From contig CANQJC010000007.1 of the NCBI GenBank assembly GCA_947624165.1, positions 1-64,000 of the forward strand: a DNA stretch of 64,000 nucleotides, given 5' to 3'. Shown piece by piece: positions 33,163-42,853 of this stretch. The first letter of the stretch is position 1. The number at the start of each line of letters is the position of its first letter. Source of the DNA: an uncultured Clostridia bacterium. GTDB lineage: Bacteria > Bacillota > Clostridia > UBA1381. Under the pieces are notes generated by a model, which was not told where the DNA came from, made no database searches, and saw only the letters and a list, made by a program, of their open reading frames with translations. Position numbers and translations under genes: made by a program.

Positions 33163-34836
33163 TTATTTTATCTCGGCTGTGAACACATATTCTCCGCGCG
33201 CGGTAAACGTAAAATCAGCCGCGCATATAACCTCCGTCTCTCCGTCGTGAGAACGGTGATCGAAACGGCGCACGCCGAGCGTTCCGCACTCCGATTTTAA
33301 AGACGCTGTCCGAGCTACTCCGCGCGACATGTATACCTCTCCGTTACGCTCACGCGCGTCAAGCCGCGTTACGAATCTTTCCGTAATTTCCGTTTCGGCA
33401 CGCAGCGAAAAAGTATCTCTTATAATTACGGACGAATCCGTAATTTCGATTCTTCTCACACATTTTTCAAGCTTTTCGCAATCATACGCGCCGCTTATGT
33501 CCGACAGCGCGAAATTTTCTCCCGCCGAGAACGACGACGCATGAAATTCTTCTCCGGCCTTTTGCTCGCGTCCGTCCACAATAGGTACGCTGTGTCCCAT
33601 GGAACGGTTGCATAAAATATCGTATCTCTCGTCGGAGAAGTAGCGCGCGGTATATTCTCCCGCGCCGATATCGCATAAAACAACGTCGCCGTTTTTTATC
33701 ACCGTCACGCCGCCCACGTCGTTATGATTATGCGGCTCGCCGTTTGTGCCGCCCTTTAAAACGACGCAAAAGTCTCCCCTGCGCAGTATTGCCCACTGTG
33801 CGTCGGGAAAAATATCGTTTCCGCGATATTCCTCTCCGTTCGGTTCTCTCGCCCATGCGATATCGCGCGACGCGCGGCACCACCTGCCGCAGCCGTCGCC
33901 CGAAAACGACGCTGTATATTCGGCTGCCGCGCGCTTCGCGCCGTATTCTGCGTTCAGATACGACGAAAGCCCGCAATAAATCTCACCGCGTTCAAAGCCG
34001 TCGGAAAAGCTTATTGTACAGCCGTGCGAAAGACAGCACCGCGCGCCGAAATCGGCTATTTTTTTCACCTTTTCACGGTTCGTTGGAAACTCGCGTCCCA
34101 CGCGCTGACGGTATAAATCGAGAAACGCGGTGAAATACGTCATTCCGTAATTCCAGTAATACAGTCCCTCAAGACACGCGCCGTCGTCGGAAAATCCCGA
34201 AATATAGCTGTCCATGGCGTTTTTTATCCTGTCCGTCACACTGTGAAGATGCTCGTCGTCCTCGAGCAAATATATCGCTATCATTCCGACGCAGCCGCCG
34301 CACACCGCCGCCCAATTGCTTTTCGAGCTTTCCCAGCCGTACGGCGTTGCGTTTTTCATGAACGGGTCGAGTACGCGCCGACGCGTCTCCTCTACGCACA
34401 TGAGTGCCGTTTCCTTTGGGATTTTGCTGCCGATCAGCGCGATGATTTCCGTGAGCGCGTGTCCCGTTTCGGCGGCAAACAAATCTATAACGGTATACGG
34501 GTCGTCTCCGTTTATATGCGCCGGAATCGCCCAAGTACGTTCGGCGCATATTTTAAGCATGACCTCGTTGAGCCTATGCTGCGCTTCAGCGCAGCCAAGC
34601 CAAGCCTTAAGCGCGAAATCACGAAGCATGGCGCGGCGGCGAAAATATAATTTTTCGTATTCGATACGATTTCCGCTTCTCGAATATTCCTCAAACGCGG
34701 AATCCGAGAGAACGCCTATCTCCTCATTCAAAAAATTCTCGTACTCGCCGTCAAGCTCCCGAAGATAGTCTTGCGCGTATTTGGGCGCGCGCAGCTTAAA
34801 GTCCTCGCAATTAAAATCGGGTTTAAATATGTACAT
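33163..34836 (-). CDS. Heparinase II/III-like family protein
   Basis: AQWAILRRGDFCVVLKGGTNGEPHNHNDVGGVTVIKNGDVVLCDIGAGEYTARYFSDERYD. Confidence 0.8.
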   Translation of the reverse strand: MYIFKPDFNCEDFKLRAPKYAQDYLRELDGEYENFLNEEIGVLSDSAFEEYSRSGNRIEYEKLYFRRRAMLRDFALKAWLGCAEAQHRLNEVMLKICAERTWAIPAHINGDDPYTVIDLFAAETGHALTEIIALIGSKIPKETALMCVEETRRRVLDPFMKNATPYGWESSKSNWAAVCGGCVGMIAIYLLEDDEHLHSVTDRIKNAMDSYISGFSDDGACLEGLYYWNYGMTYFTAFLDLYRQRVGREFPTNREKVKKIADFGARCCLSHGCTISFSDGFERGEIYCGLSSYLNAEYGAKRAAAEYTASFSGDGCGRWCRASRDIAWAREPNGEEYRGNDIFPDAQWAILRRGDFCVVLKGGTNGEPHNHNDVGGVTVIKNGDVVLCDIGAGEYTARYFSDERYDILCNRSMGHSVPIVDGREQKAGEEFHASSFSAGENFALSDISGAYDCEKLEKCVRRIEITDSSVIIRDTFSLRAETEITERFVTRLDARERNGEVYMSRGVARTASLKSECGTLGVRRFDHRSHDGETEVICAADFTFTARGEYVFTAEIK

Positions 34837-34840
34837 AATT

Positions 34841-35896
34841 TTATTTTATCACTACCGTTTTTATTATTTGATTTTCTGTCGGTACGTCGTCCATTCTTCC
34901 CGTTTCAGTATCTATGCTGTGCGTCTCGACGGACGCGACCGCGTCCACATACTCCATTCCGTCCGTCACTCTTCCGAACGCCGCATACTGACCGTCGAGA
35001 GACAGCGCGTCCTGATGCATTATGAAAAATTGGCTCGACGCGCTGTTGTTATCCTGAAGTATACGCGCCATCGAGATCACGCCGCGCTCATGCGGTATAA
35101 GGTTGAAGTACCCGTTGACGATAAACTCTCCCGTTATCGTTTTGCTTTCTTTTTGGCTCATGTCCGCGTCAAAGCCGCCGCCCTGTATCATAAATCCGTT
35201 TATAACTCTGTGAAAAATAAGCCCGTCGTAAAACCCGCCGCGCGCGAGAGTGACGAAATTCTCCACGGTCTCCGGCGCGATATCGGGATAAAGCTCGAGC
35301 GCGATCACGCCGCCGTTTTCAAGTTGGATCTCCGCGTTTATGAGATTCCCGCTGTGGTCGGCGTAACCTTTGTAAGCGTCATATTTATCGTTAAGCTCGC
35401 GTTCGTATGTGACGAACTTTTCCGCAAGACCCTGCGGTACGTCGCGCTTTTCATATTCTATGCTTACGGTAGAAGCCGCGCCGTCCCAGTCTATGCTCGC
35501 GCCGAATATTTCCGACACGGCTCTTACGGGAACCATGGTGAAATCGTCGATGATGACCGGCGGCACGTCAAGCACGCTTGTTTTCTCAAGCTCCACAGCC
35601 GATGTTTTGAACGCGTGGTCGCGTCCTATCCATGTGAAGAACAGGCTGTCGCCGTCGGTAACGGTAATTCCCTTCGTTTCGGCGTCCCATGAAACTCCGC
35701 AGCCGAGCGCGTCGCTTATGGCTCTCAGCGGGACGAGCGTCCGTTCGTCGCGTATGACGGCGGGAGTTTCGGTCTCGATTTTTTCACCGTTCACAAGTAT
35801 TGTTACGCCGTCCGCGTAAGCCGTCGGCGACAACGCGAGCGACAGCGCGGCGGCAGCAAGCAACATTTTTTTCATGTTAATTCCTCCGTTTTTCAA
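34841..35896 (-). CDS. Secreted cyclophilin-type peptidyl-prolyl isomerase fused to copper-amine-oxidase-N-like domain
   Basis: N-term VTILVNGEKIETETPAVIRDERTLVPLRAISDALG; C-term FHRVINGFMIQGGGFDAD...SQFFIMHQD. Confidence 0.9.
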   Translation of the reverse strand: MKNGGINMKKMLLAAAALSLALSPTAYADGVTILVNGEKIETETPAVIRDERTLVPLRAISDALGCGVSWDAETKGITVTDGDSLFFTWIGRDHAFKTSAVELEKTSVLDVPPVIIDDFTMVPVRAVSEIFGASIDWDGAASTVSIEYEKRDVPQGLAEKFVTYERELNDKYDAYKGYADHSGNLINAEIQLENGGVIALELYPDIAPETVENFVTLARGGFYDGLIFHRVINGFMIQGGGFDADMSQKESKTITGEFIVNGYFNLIPHERGVISMARILQDNNSASSQFFIMHQDALSLDGQYAAFGRVTDGMEYVDAVASVETHSIDTETGRMDDVPTENQIIKTVVIK

Positions 35897-36031
35897 TATA
35901 CGGCTTTATTTTATCATAGTACGGCGGATTTTTCAACCAAAGTTGAAAATAATATATGTACAAATCGGATTTTTTGTGATAGAATATAATTATAAATATG
36001 CGCCCTCCCTCTCAGCGGGGGCAGAAAGGCT

Positions 36032-37672
36032 ATGAATACCATGAATAAAAGCGATCTCAAAAAAATAATCGCGGTAAGCGCGGTCGGCGCGGCAGCCGCC
36101 GCGGCAGCGGTCATACTCATCTCGCGGCACAAAGCGAAAACAGCTTCCATACTGCGCGAACAGGAGCTTAAAAGCAAAAACGCCTATATTACGGGCGGCG
36201 GTTTGAGCGCGTATGCCGCCGCGCTTTATCTCGTGCGCGACTGCAAAATGGATCCCGCGAACGTACACATATTCACCTCGTCCACGCAAAGCAGAGGCGA
36301 CGAGCAAAACGGATTTATATGCCGAAGAAGCAAAATCATAAACGACGGCAGTATGAATCTCTTCGACATGCTCTCTGACGTGCGCTCGCTCGATATAAGC
36401 GACCTTACGGTGTGCGATGAAATACTTAATATATACAGCGCGAATCCCGTTATGAGGAATATATCGTTTATCGACGACGAGAAAAACGTTATCGACGCTT
36501 CCGATATCAGTCTCGACAAGGCGCACAGAAGCGCGATACTGTCCCTTATACGCGCGGACGGTGAAAAGCTTCGCCGCGAAGCCATACGCGACGCGCTGCC
36601 GCAGAGCTTCTTCACGTCGTATTTCTGGAAGCTCATCTGCGCCGCTTACGGCTTCTCGCCCGATTCGAGCGCGTACGAATTTGTAAGCGCGGTCACGAAC
36701 ATCGACGATATGCTTTCGGGTACTCTTCCCTCCGACTTTGATATGTGCGAGGAAATAATCGAGCCGCTCGGAGAGCATCTCAAAAAGCTCGGCGCGGACG
36801 TGCGCGAGAACGCCGTCGTTACCGATATGGATTTTGACAATTCGCTTGTTTCCGCAATACATTTCACCGACGGCGGAGTACGCAAGAGCGTGTATCCCGA
36901 AAAGGGAGACGTGTGCATATTCCCGACGGACGAAATGGCTGAATGCGTATCGCTCGGAAGTTATTCAAAAAGCGCGCCCAGACAGCTGAACGCGCCGTTT
37001 AAGCTTTGGGAAAAGCTCGCGCAGAAGCATCCCGCGTTCAAGAACCCGTCGCTTATGTTCGGCAGCGAGGACGAATATATGTCCGAGGAATTTACGATCA
37101 CTCTCAGCAACCATATGCTGCCCGAGCTTATCGACAAGGTCACATGCGGTGCGCTCGGCGTTGACGGAGTGATAGTCCTTGACAACTCAAACTGGAAAAT
37201 GACCGTATGCGCCGTGCCGCCGTCGCACTTTAAAAACTGCGGCGACGATACAGCCGTTATATGGGGCTGGGCGGCGCGCTATGACCGTGACGGAGAAACA
37301 TGCGCAAAGCCCATGACCGATTGTTCCGGCGCGGAAATACTTTACGAGCTTGTGTCGTGTCTGAATCTTGCCGAAGCGTGGGACGACATACGCGACACGG
37401 TCGTCAACGTTATTCCGTGTCACCGCAGATACGATAAATCGTATCTCGCTCCTGTGGCTTCGAAGCTTGAAATAATACCGACCGGCATATCCAACCTTGC
37501 GATCTCCGGCGATTTCGCCGAGAACGGCGAAGGAAGCGTATTCACCGCCGAATACGCCGTAAGCACGGCGCGTAAAGCGGCGTACAGATTGACGAGCACG
37601 CCAAAAAAGGTTTACCGTTCAAAACCCGCCGCGCTGCGCGGTATAAAAAGAACATTAAAAAATCTGATGTAA
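36032..37672 (+). CDS. Oleate hydratase (myosin-cross-reactive antigen) family protein, divergent, N-terminal TM anchor
   Basis: NAYITGGGLSAYAAALYLVRDCKMDPANVHIF; SYFWKLICAAYGFSPDSSAYEF; NLAISGDFAE. Confidence 0.82.
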   Translation: MNTMNKSDLKKIIAVSAVGAAAAAAAVILISRHKAKTASILREQELKSKNAYITGGGLSAYAAALYLVRDCKMDPANVHIFTSSTQSRGDEQNGFICRRSKIINDGSMNLFDMLSDVRSLDISDLTVCDEILNIYSANPVMRNISFIDDEKNVIDASDISLDKAHRSAILSLIRADGEKLRREAIRDALPQSFFTSYFWKLICAAYGFSPDSSAYEFVSAVTNIDDMLSGTLPSDFDMCEEIIEPLGEHLKKLGADVRENAVVTDMDFDNSLVSAIHFTDGGVRKSVYPEKGDVCIFPTDEMAECVSLGSYSKSAPRQLNAPFKLWEKLAQKHPAFKNPSLMFGSEDEYMSEEFTITLSNHMLPELIDKVTCGALGVDGVIVLDNSNWKMTVCAVPPSHFKNCGDDTAVIWGWAARYDRDGETCAKPMTDCSGAEILYELVSCLNLAEAWDDIRDTVVNVIPCHRRYDKSYLAPVASKLEIIPTGISNLAISGDFAENGEGSVFTAEYAVSTARKAAYRLTSTPKKVYRSKPAALRGIKRTLKNLM

Positions 37673-37706
37673 AAAATACCCGCCCCATATGAGGGCGGGT
37701 ATTTTT
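37671..37706. terminator. Bidirectional hairpin terminator between convergent genes
   Basis: aaaaatacccgccc catatga gggcgggtattttt. Confidence 0.9.
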
Positions 37707-37707
37707 A

Positions 37708-38943
37708 TCACTGGTCTCGGTCGTGCATGAGACCTTTCATATATTCATCCATGGCGTCGGCGACCTGCTTCGAATACGCAACCGCCTCGACGACCGTTTT
37801 CGCGCCGCGCACAACGTCTCCCGAAGCAAAGATACCGTCGCGCGTCGTTTCGCCGAAAGTATTCGTTACGAGCAGTCCTCTGTCGTTGACCTCAAGTCCC
37901 GTTGTGGTAGACACGATCCTGTCCTTCGGTCCCTGGCTTATCGCTATGATCGTCGAATCGGCGGGATACAGATTTTCGGTACCGCGTATCGGCGAAAGAT
38001 TTCCGTGTCCGTCACATTCCAAATCGACAAATATAACTCCCTCGTCCACGATCTCTACCGGCTCGACGTGAACGACAAACTCCACGCCGTCGATCTTCGC
38101 GTAATCCACCTCGCGCTGACTCGCGGCAAGATGGTCGCTTCTCGAAAAGACGGTCACTTTCTTAACTCCGTGTCTGAGCGCGGTACGCGCAACGTCCATG
38201 GCACTGTTGCCCGCGCCGATTATGTTGACCGTGTCGCCCAATCGGTACACGTCGGGATTTGTAAGGTAATTTATCGCGTAATGCGCGTTGCCGAGCGTCT
38301 CTCCCTTTATATGCAGCGTGTTCGGACGCCATACTCCGGTACCTATAAATATCGCGCTGTATCCGTCGCGGAACATATCGTCCACGCTTATCGTCGTTCC
38401 TATCGACGTATTCGGACGAATCTTTATTCCCAGCTCCCAAAGCTTTCTCTTATACCTGGCAAGTATAGTTTTCGGGAGACGAAATTCGGGTATTCCGTAC
38501 TGAAGAACTCCGCCTATTTTTTCCTTGGATTCAAAAATGGTAATGTCGTATCCGCGCCGCGCAAGGATCATGGCAATCGTGATACCTGCGGGACCCGAAC
38601 CGATTATACCCGCCTTGAGACCGTTTTTCTCTATGTTCGGGAACGTGAGCTTGTCAAAATAATTTTCCGATATGTAATTTTCAATACTGCTTATATGTAC
38701 CGGCGCGCCTTTGTGGTTCAAAACACAGTGACCCTCACATTGATTTTCGTGGTTGCATATGAGAGAGCAAACGATCGAAAGAGGATTGTTTTCAAACACC
38801 ATTTTACCCGCGGCGTTTATATCGCCTTCCAAAAACGTGTGTATCATCGTCGGTATGGGCGTGTGTATCGGGCAGCCCTCCCTGCACATCGGTTTCTTGC
38901 AGTTCAGACAGCGTTTCGCTTCGTCAATAACATTTATCGCCAT
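37708..38943 (-). CDS. NAD(P)-dependent FAD/Fe-S oxidoreductase (GltD/NfnB-like)
   Basis: CLNCKKPMCREGCPIHTPIP; GSGPAGITIAMILARRGYDITIFE; GAGNSAMDVARTALR. Confidence 0.9.
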   Translation of the reverse strand: MAINVIDEAKRCLNCKKPMCREGCPIHTPIPTMIHTFLEGDINAAGKMVFENNPLSIVCSLICNHENQCEGHCVLNHKGAPVHISSIENYISENYFDKLTFPNIEKNGLKAGIIGSGPAGITIAMILARRGYDITIFESKEKIGGVLQYGIPEFRLPKTILARYKRKLWELGIKIRPNTSIGTTISVDDMFRDGYSAIFIGTGVWRPNTLHIKGETLGNAHYAINYLTNPDVYRLGDTVNIIGAGNSAMDVARTALRHGVKKVTVFSRSDHLAASQREVDYAKIDGVEFVVHVEPVEIVDEGVIFVDLECDGHGNLSPIRGTENLYPADSTIIAISQGPKDRIVSTTTGLEVNDRGLLVTNTFGETTRDGIFASGDVVRGAKTVVEAVAYSKQVADAMDEYMKGLMHDRDQ

Positions 38944-39139
38944 TTTACAAGTTTCCTTTCCGTAATATTTTTATCGTACTTTAATTTTACCACATTTTCT
39001 ATGAAATCTCAACAGTTTAAATAATAAATTTTATTGACAATTTGTTAATTTTTTCTCAATTATTCCTCACAGTGCCGACGTACTGTTATTTTACTTGAAA
39101 AAAATACGTTTTGATGATAAAATTTTGTACGGCGGCGTC

Positions 39140-39196
39140 TTGACAACAGCCGCGATTACGTGTATAATAACTTTATCGCTTTATCATGATAAAGCG
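39140..39196 (+). promoter_or_regulatory. Consensus sigma-A promoter plus 20-bp perfect palindrome upstream of hisZ
   Basis: TTGACA (39140-39145), 17 bp, TATAAT (39163-39168); cgctttatcatgataaagcg (39177-39196). Confidence 0.85.
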
Positions 39197-39222
39197 CAAT
39201 TCAAATCGAAAGGATCATACTT

Positions 39223-40473
39223 ATGTCAAACTGGAGGCTTCACACGCCCACGGGAGTAACGGATATACTGCCCGATGAGTGCGCGCTGAAAAAAGAAATC
39301 GAATCGGAAATTCGCTCGGTGTTTACCTCATTCGGATACAATGAGACCGAAACGCCCTCGTTCGAGTATTACGACTGCTACGACGGCGCGGGAGGTCAGC
39401 TCTCGCAGGAAAATATGTTCAAATTCTTCGACGAGCAGGGACGTATCCTCGCCTTAAGACCCGACTTCACAACGTCTATAACGCGCATGGCGTCCACGAA
39501 GGAGACGGGAGCGTTAACACCTCTGCGTTATCTTTATACAGGTAACGTGTTCCGCGTGGAGGAAACGCAGGGCGCGCGGCGCAGGGAGTTTACGCAGAGC
39601 GGCATAGAGCTTATCGGCTCCTATTCCCCGTCCGCGGACGCGGAGGTTATCGCCGCCGCAATGGAAGCGATAAAATCGGTCGGTATAGAAGAATTTTCAA
39701 TGGAGATAGGTCAGATAGCATTTTTCAACGGGCTTATGGAACAGACGGGGCTTGACGCGGATTCCGTCGAAAAGCTCAGGGAAAGGATAGACTCAAAGGA
39801 CAGCGTCGGCATAAAGACGATAACCGACACGTTGAATATAGACGACAGCATTAAAAATATAATCATCGAGCTGCCGTATTTGTTCGGCGGCGCGGAGGTA
39901 TTTGAGAAAGCCTACGCCGATTCCCTCAACGAAACGTCAAAGGTCGCGCTCGACAATCTGAAACGTATTTACGAACTTCTTTGTCTTTACGGATTTGAAA
40001 AATACGTGTCGATAGATCTCGGTATGCTTGAAAGCATCGACTATTATACGGGCTCTATTTTTAAATGCTATACTCACGGCGTAGGATTTCCTATATGCGC
40101 CGGCGGCCGATACGACAATCTCATGGGACAGTTCGGCTCGCCGAAGGGCGCGGTCGGCGCGGCGATAGGCGTAAACAGACTGCTCTCCGTACTGTCCGGC
40201 GTTCGTAAAAGCCGAAGAGAAGCGGCGTTTCTCGTGTACGCGGAAAAAACCGCGGAGGATATGGGGTACAAGGTCGCGCGCAGTCTGCGCGCCAAAGGAC
40301 GCCGTGCGGAAATGTACATAGGCGACGATCGCGCCGACGCGGAGGAATATGCCAAAGCACGCGGTGCGGACGCGCTGTTCTGCGTATCCGCAGACGGAGG
40401 ACTTGTTATAAAAAATCAGTCGGACGGCGACGAAGAGAGCACGACCGTAAACGCTTTTCTGGAAACGCGGTAA
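39223..40473 (+). CDS. hisZ: ATP phosphoribosyltransferase regulatory subunit
   Basis: HisRS-like: TPTGVTDILPDECALKKEIESEI; followed by short-form HisG. Confidence 0.92.
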   Translation: MSNWRLHTPTGVTDILPDECALKKEIESEIRSVFTSFGYNETETPSFEYYDCYDGAGGQLSQENMFKFFDEQGRILALRPDFTTSITRMASTKETGALTPLRYLYTGNVFRVEETQGARRREFTQSGIELIGSYSPSADAEVIAAAMEAIKSVGIEEFSMEIGQIAFFNGLMEQTGLDADSVEKLRERIDSKDSVGIKTITDTLNIDDSIKNIIIELPYLFGGAEVFEKAYADSLNETSKVALDNLKRIYELLCLYGFEKYVSIDLGMLESIDYYTGSIFKCYTHGVGFPICAGGRYDNLMGQFGSPKGAVGAAIGVNRLLSVLSGVRKSRREAAFLVYAEKTAEDMGYKVARSLRAKGRRAEMYIGDDRADAEEYAKARGADALFCVSADGGLVIKNQSDGDEESTTVNAFLETR

Positions 40474-40535
40474 CGGCGCGGTTTGACATTATGCGTACAA
40501 ATTAAAGACAATAGGATAAATTTGGAGGATATGAA

Positions 40536-41177
40536 ATGAGATACTTGACCGTAGCCCTCGCAAAGGGCAGACTTGCGGAGCTTGCCATGGAGCTGTTTAT
40601 ATCGATAGGAATGGACTGCTCCGAAATGAAGGAAAAGACCCGCAAGCTTATCTTTACAGACGAAACAAATAAAATGAAATTCATTCTCGTCAAAGCGTCG
40701 GACGTGCCGACATACGTAGAATACGGCGCGGCGGATATCGGCATAGTCGGCAAGGATACTCTCCTTGAGGACAACCGTAACCTATACGAAATGATCGACC
40801 TCGGATTCGGAAAGTGTAAAATGGCGGTCTGCGGTCCGCTCTCTCTCAAGGACAAGCTTCATAAAATGACAAATCTGCGCGTCGCGTCGAAATATCCGCA
40901 TATCGCGCTCAAATATTTTCAAGACGAAAAAGGACAGACGATAGAAATCATAAAGCTGAACGGCTCGGTTGAGCTTGCGCCGCTCGTCGGACTTTCGGAC
41001 GTGATAGTTGACATTGTCGAAACAGGCAAAACGCTCAAGGAAAACGGTCTGGACGTACTTGAGGACGTGTGTCCTTTGAGCGCGCGTTTCGTTGTGAACA
41101 AGGTCAGCATGAAAATGGAGCGCGAACGGATTATGGATATTGTCAAAAAATTCAGTGCCATTACGGAAACGAAATAA
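40536..41177 (+). CDS. hisG: ATP phosphoribosyltransferase (short form)
   Basis: [64 protein letters not shown]. Confidence 0.97.
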   Translation: MRYLTVALAKGRLAELAMELFISIGMDCSEMKEKTRKLIFTDETNKMKFILVKASDVPTYVEYGAADIGIVGKDTLLEDNRNLYEMIDLGFGKCKMAVCGPLSLKDKLHKMTNLRVASKYPHIALKYFQDEKGQTIEIIKLNGSVELAPLVGLSDVIVDIVETGKTLKENGLDVLEDVCPLSARFVVNKVSMKMERERIMDIVKKFSAITETK

Positions 41178-41206
41178 ACGTGTATCAACAAATCGACATA
41201 TGGCAA

Positions 41207-41233
41207 ACGACCGCCTTCGGGCGGTCGTTTCTT
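41207..41233 (+). terminator. Hairpin terminator after hisG
   Basis: aaacgaccgcc ttcg ggcggtcgttt. Confidence 0.85.
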
Positions 41234-41430
41234 ACGCAAAATAATATTTATGACGTTACAAAAAGGAACCCGAAAATCACTCAGGGTTAATAGGCTCTGC
41301 TTGCCTAAAAGCTTTAACGATCTCAGGTTCAAATCCATTATACACAAAAGTAATAATGTTGTCAATACCGACGGAAATTTTCTGTTACGGTATTCACAAA
41401 AGCGAAAAAATATGATACAATAAATAAAGT

Positions 41431-42177
41431 ATGACAAAAGGAAGGATCAAAAAAATGAGAATTTATCCGGCGATAGATATTAAAGACGGAAAGTGCGTGC
41501 GGCTGTACAAGGGACGCTTTTCCGACATGACTGTTTACGGCGACTCTCCCGCCGACGTCGCACTCGAATGGCAAGCGCGCGGCGGCGAATTTATACATGT
41601 CGTCGACCTGGACGGTGCGCTCAAAGGAAAAAGCGTAAACGGAGATAAAATAAAGGAAATTTGCTCGCGCGTGAGCGTACCCGTACAGACGGGCGGCGGC
41701 ATACGCTCGATCGAGGATATCGAATACAGACTTCAATGCGGCGTCGCGCGCGTCATAATCGGTACAAAAGCCGTTTCGGACAGCGAATTTGTAAAACGCG
41801 CGCTCGCAAGCTACGGCGATAAAATTGTAATCGGTATCGACGCGAAGGACGGTATGGTCGCGGTCGAGGGCTGGGAAAAGACGAGCGAATTTACGGCGGC
41901 GGAGTTCGCGAAAAAAATGGTCTCTCTCGGCGTAGGTACCATTGTGTATACGGATATAGCCACTGACGGCACGCTCGCCGGTCCGAACACAGCCGCCATG
42001 AGCGAAATGGTCAAAAGCGTGGACGCGGACATAATCGCGTCCGGCGGTGTGGGAAATGTCGAGCATATAAAATCTCTGAAGCCCACGGGCGTGGAGGGCG
42101 TTATTGTCGGACGCGCGCTCTATACGGGCAGCGTCAAGCTCGAAGACGCAATAAAAGCTGCCGGAGGAACGATATGA
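41431..42177 (+). CDS. hisA: Phosphoribosylformimino-5-aminoimidazole carboxamide ribotide isomerase
   Basis: RIYPAIDIKDGKCVRLYKGRF; QTGGGIRSIEDIEYRL; SGGVGNVEHIKSL (first codons may be MRIYPAID). Confidence 0.95.
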   Translation: MTKGRIKKMRIYPAIDIKDGKCVRLYKGRFSDMTVYGDSPADVALEWQARGGEFIHVVDLDGALKGKSVNGDKIKEICSRVSVPVQTGGGIRSIEDIEYRLQCGVARVIIGTKAVSDSEFVKRALASYGDKIVIGIDAKDGMVAVEGWEKTSEFTAAEFAKKMVSLGVGTIVYTDIATDGTLAGPNTAAMSEMVKSVDADIIASGGVGNVEHIKSLKPTGVEGVIVGRALYTGSVKLEDAIKAAGGTI

Positions 42178-42833
42178 AAACTGTAATTTTCGATATGGAC
42201 GGACTTATGTTCGATACCGAGCGCGTATTTGTGGACGCGTGGAATTACGCCGGTGAAAAGATAGGCATAGGTCAGGCGGGATTTATGATAATGCGGTCGC
42301 TCGGACTGAATAACGATATGGTGAGAAAGGTATGGCGCGAGGAATTCGGCGACGATTACGATCATGACGCGCTCGACCGCTGTACGAACGAATTTCTCGA
42401 CGATTATTACGCAAAAAACGGCGTGCCGGTCAAAAAGGGGCTATACAATTTACTTGAATATCTGAGTGAAAACGGCTACATAACGGCGGTCGCTTCCTCC
42501 ACAAAAACCGCCGACGTTATAAAGCGTCTCGAAAGCACAGGCACGGACAAATATTTTTCGGCTGTGATAGGCGGCGACAAGGTAAAAAAATCAAAGCCCG
42601 AGCCCGACATATATCTCGCGGCTTGTAAAGCGATAGGCGCGGAGCCGGCGAAGGCTTACGCGCTCGAGGATTCGAGAAACGGGCTTATCGCGGCTCATAA
42701 GGCGGGATTAAAGCCAATCATGATACCCGATTTATGGCAATCCGACGCGGAATTTGATAAAATTCTTTTTGCAAAGCTTAAGGACCTGGACGAAGCAAAG
42801 GAGCTTTTCAAAAAAATAGATTCGGGAAATTAA
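42174..42833 (+). CDS. HAD family hydrolase (beta-phosphoglucomutase-like)
   Basis: VIFDMDGLMFDTERV; ASSTKTADV; KSKPEPDIYL; EDSRNGLIAAHKAG. Confidence 0.93.
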   Translation: MKTVIFDMDGLMFDTERVFVDAWNYAGEKIGIGQAGFMIMRSLGLNNDMVRKVWREEFGDDYDHDALDRCTNEFLDDYYAKNGVPVKKGLYNLLEYLSENGYITAVASSTKTADVIKRLESTGTDKYFSAVIGGDKVKKSKPEPDIYLAACKAIGAEPAKAYALEDSRNGLIAAHKAGLKPIMIPDLWQSDAEFDKILFAKLKDLDEAKELFKKIDSGN

Positions 42834-42853
42834 CTGAATTTGAAGGGATATCA

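Noticed and set aside
37723-39024. 433-aa plus-strand ORF opposite the GltD-like gene
   Set aside because: Shadow ORF; the sense protein is clearly recognisable and the antisense translation has no motifs.
41278-41350. Functional tRNA gene
   Set aside because: Only the T-loop-like 11-mer matches; T-stem and acceptor stem do not pair.
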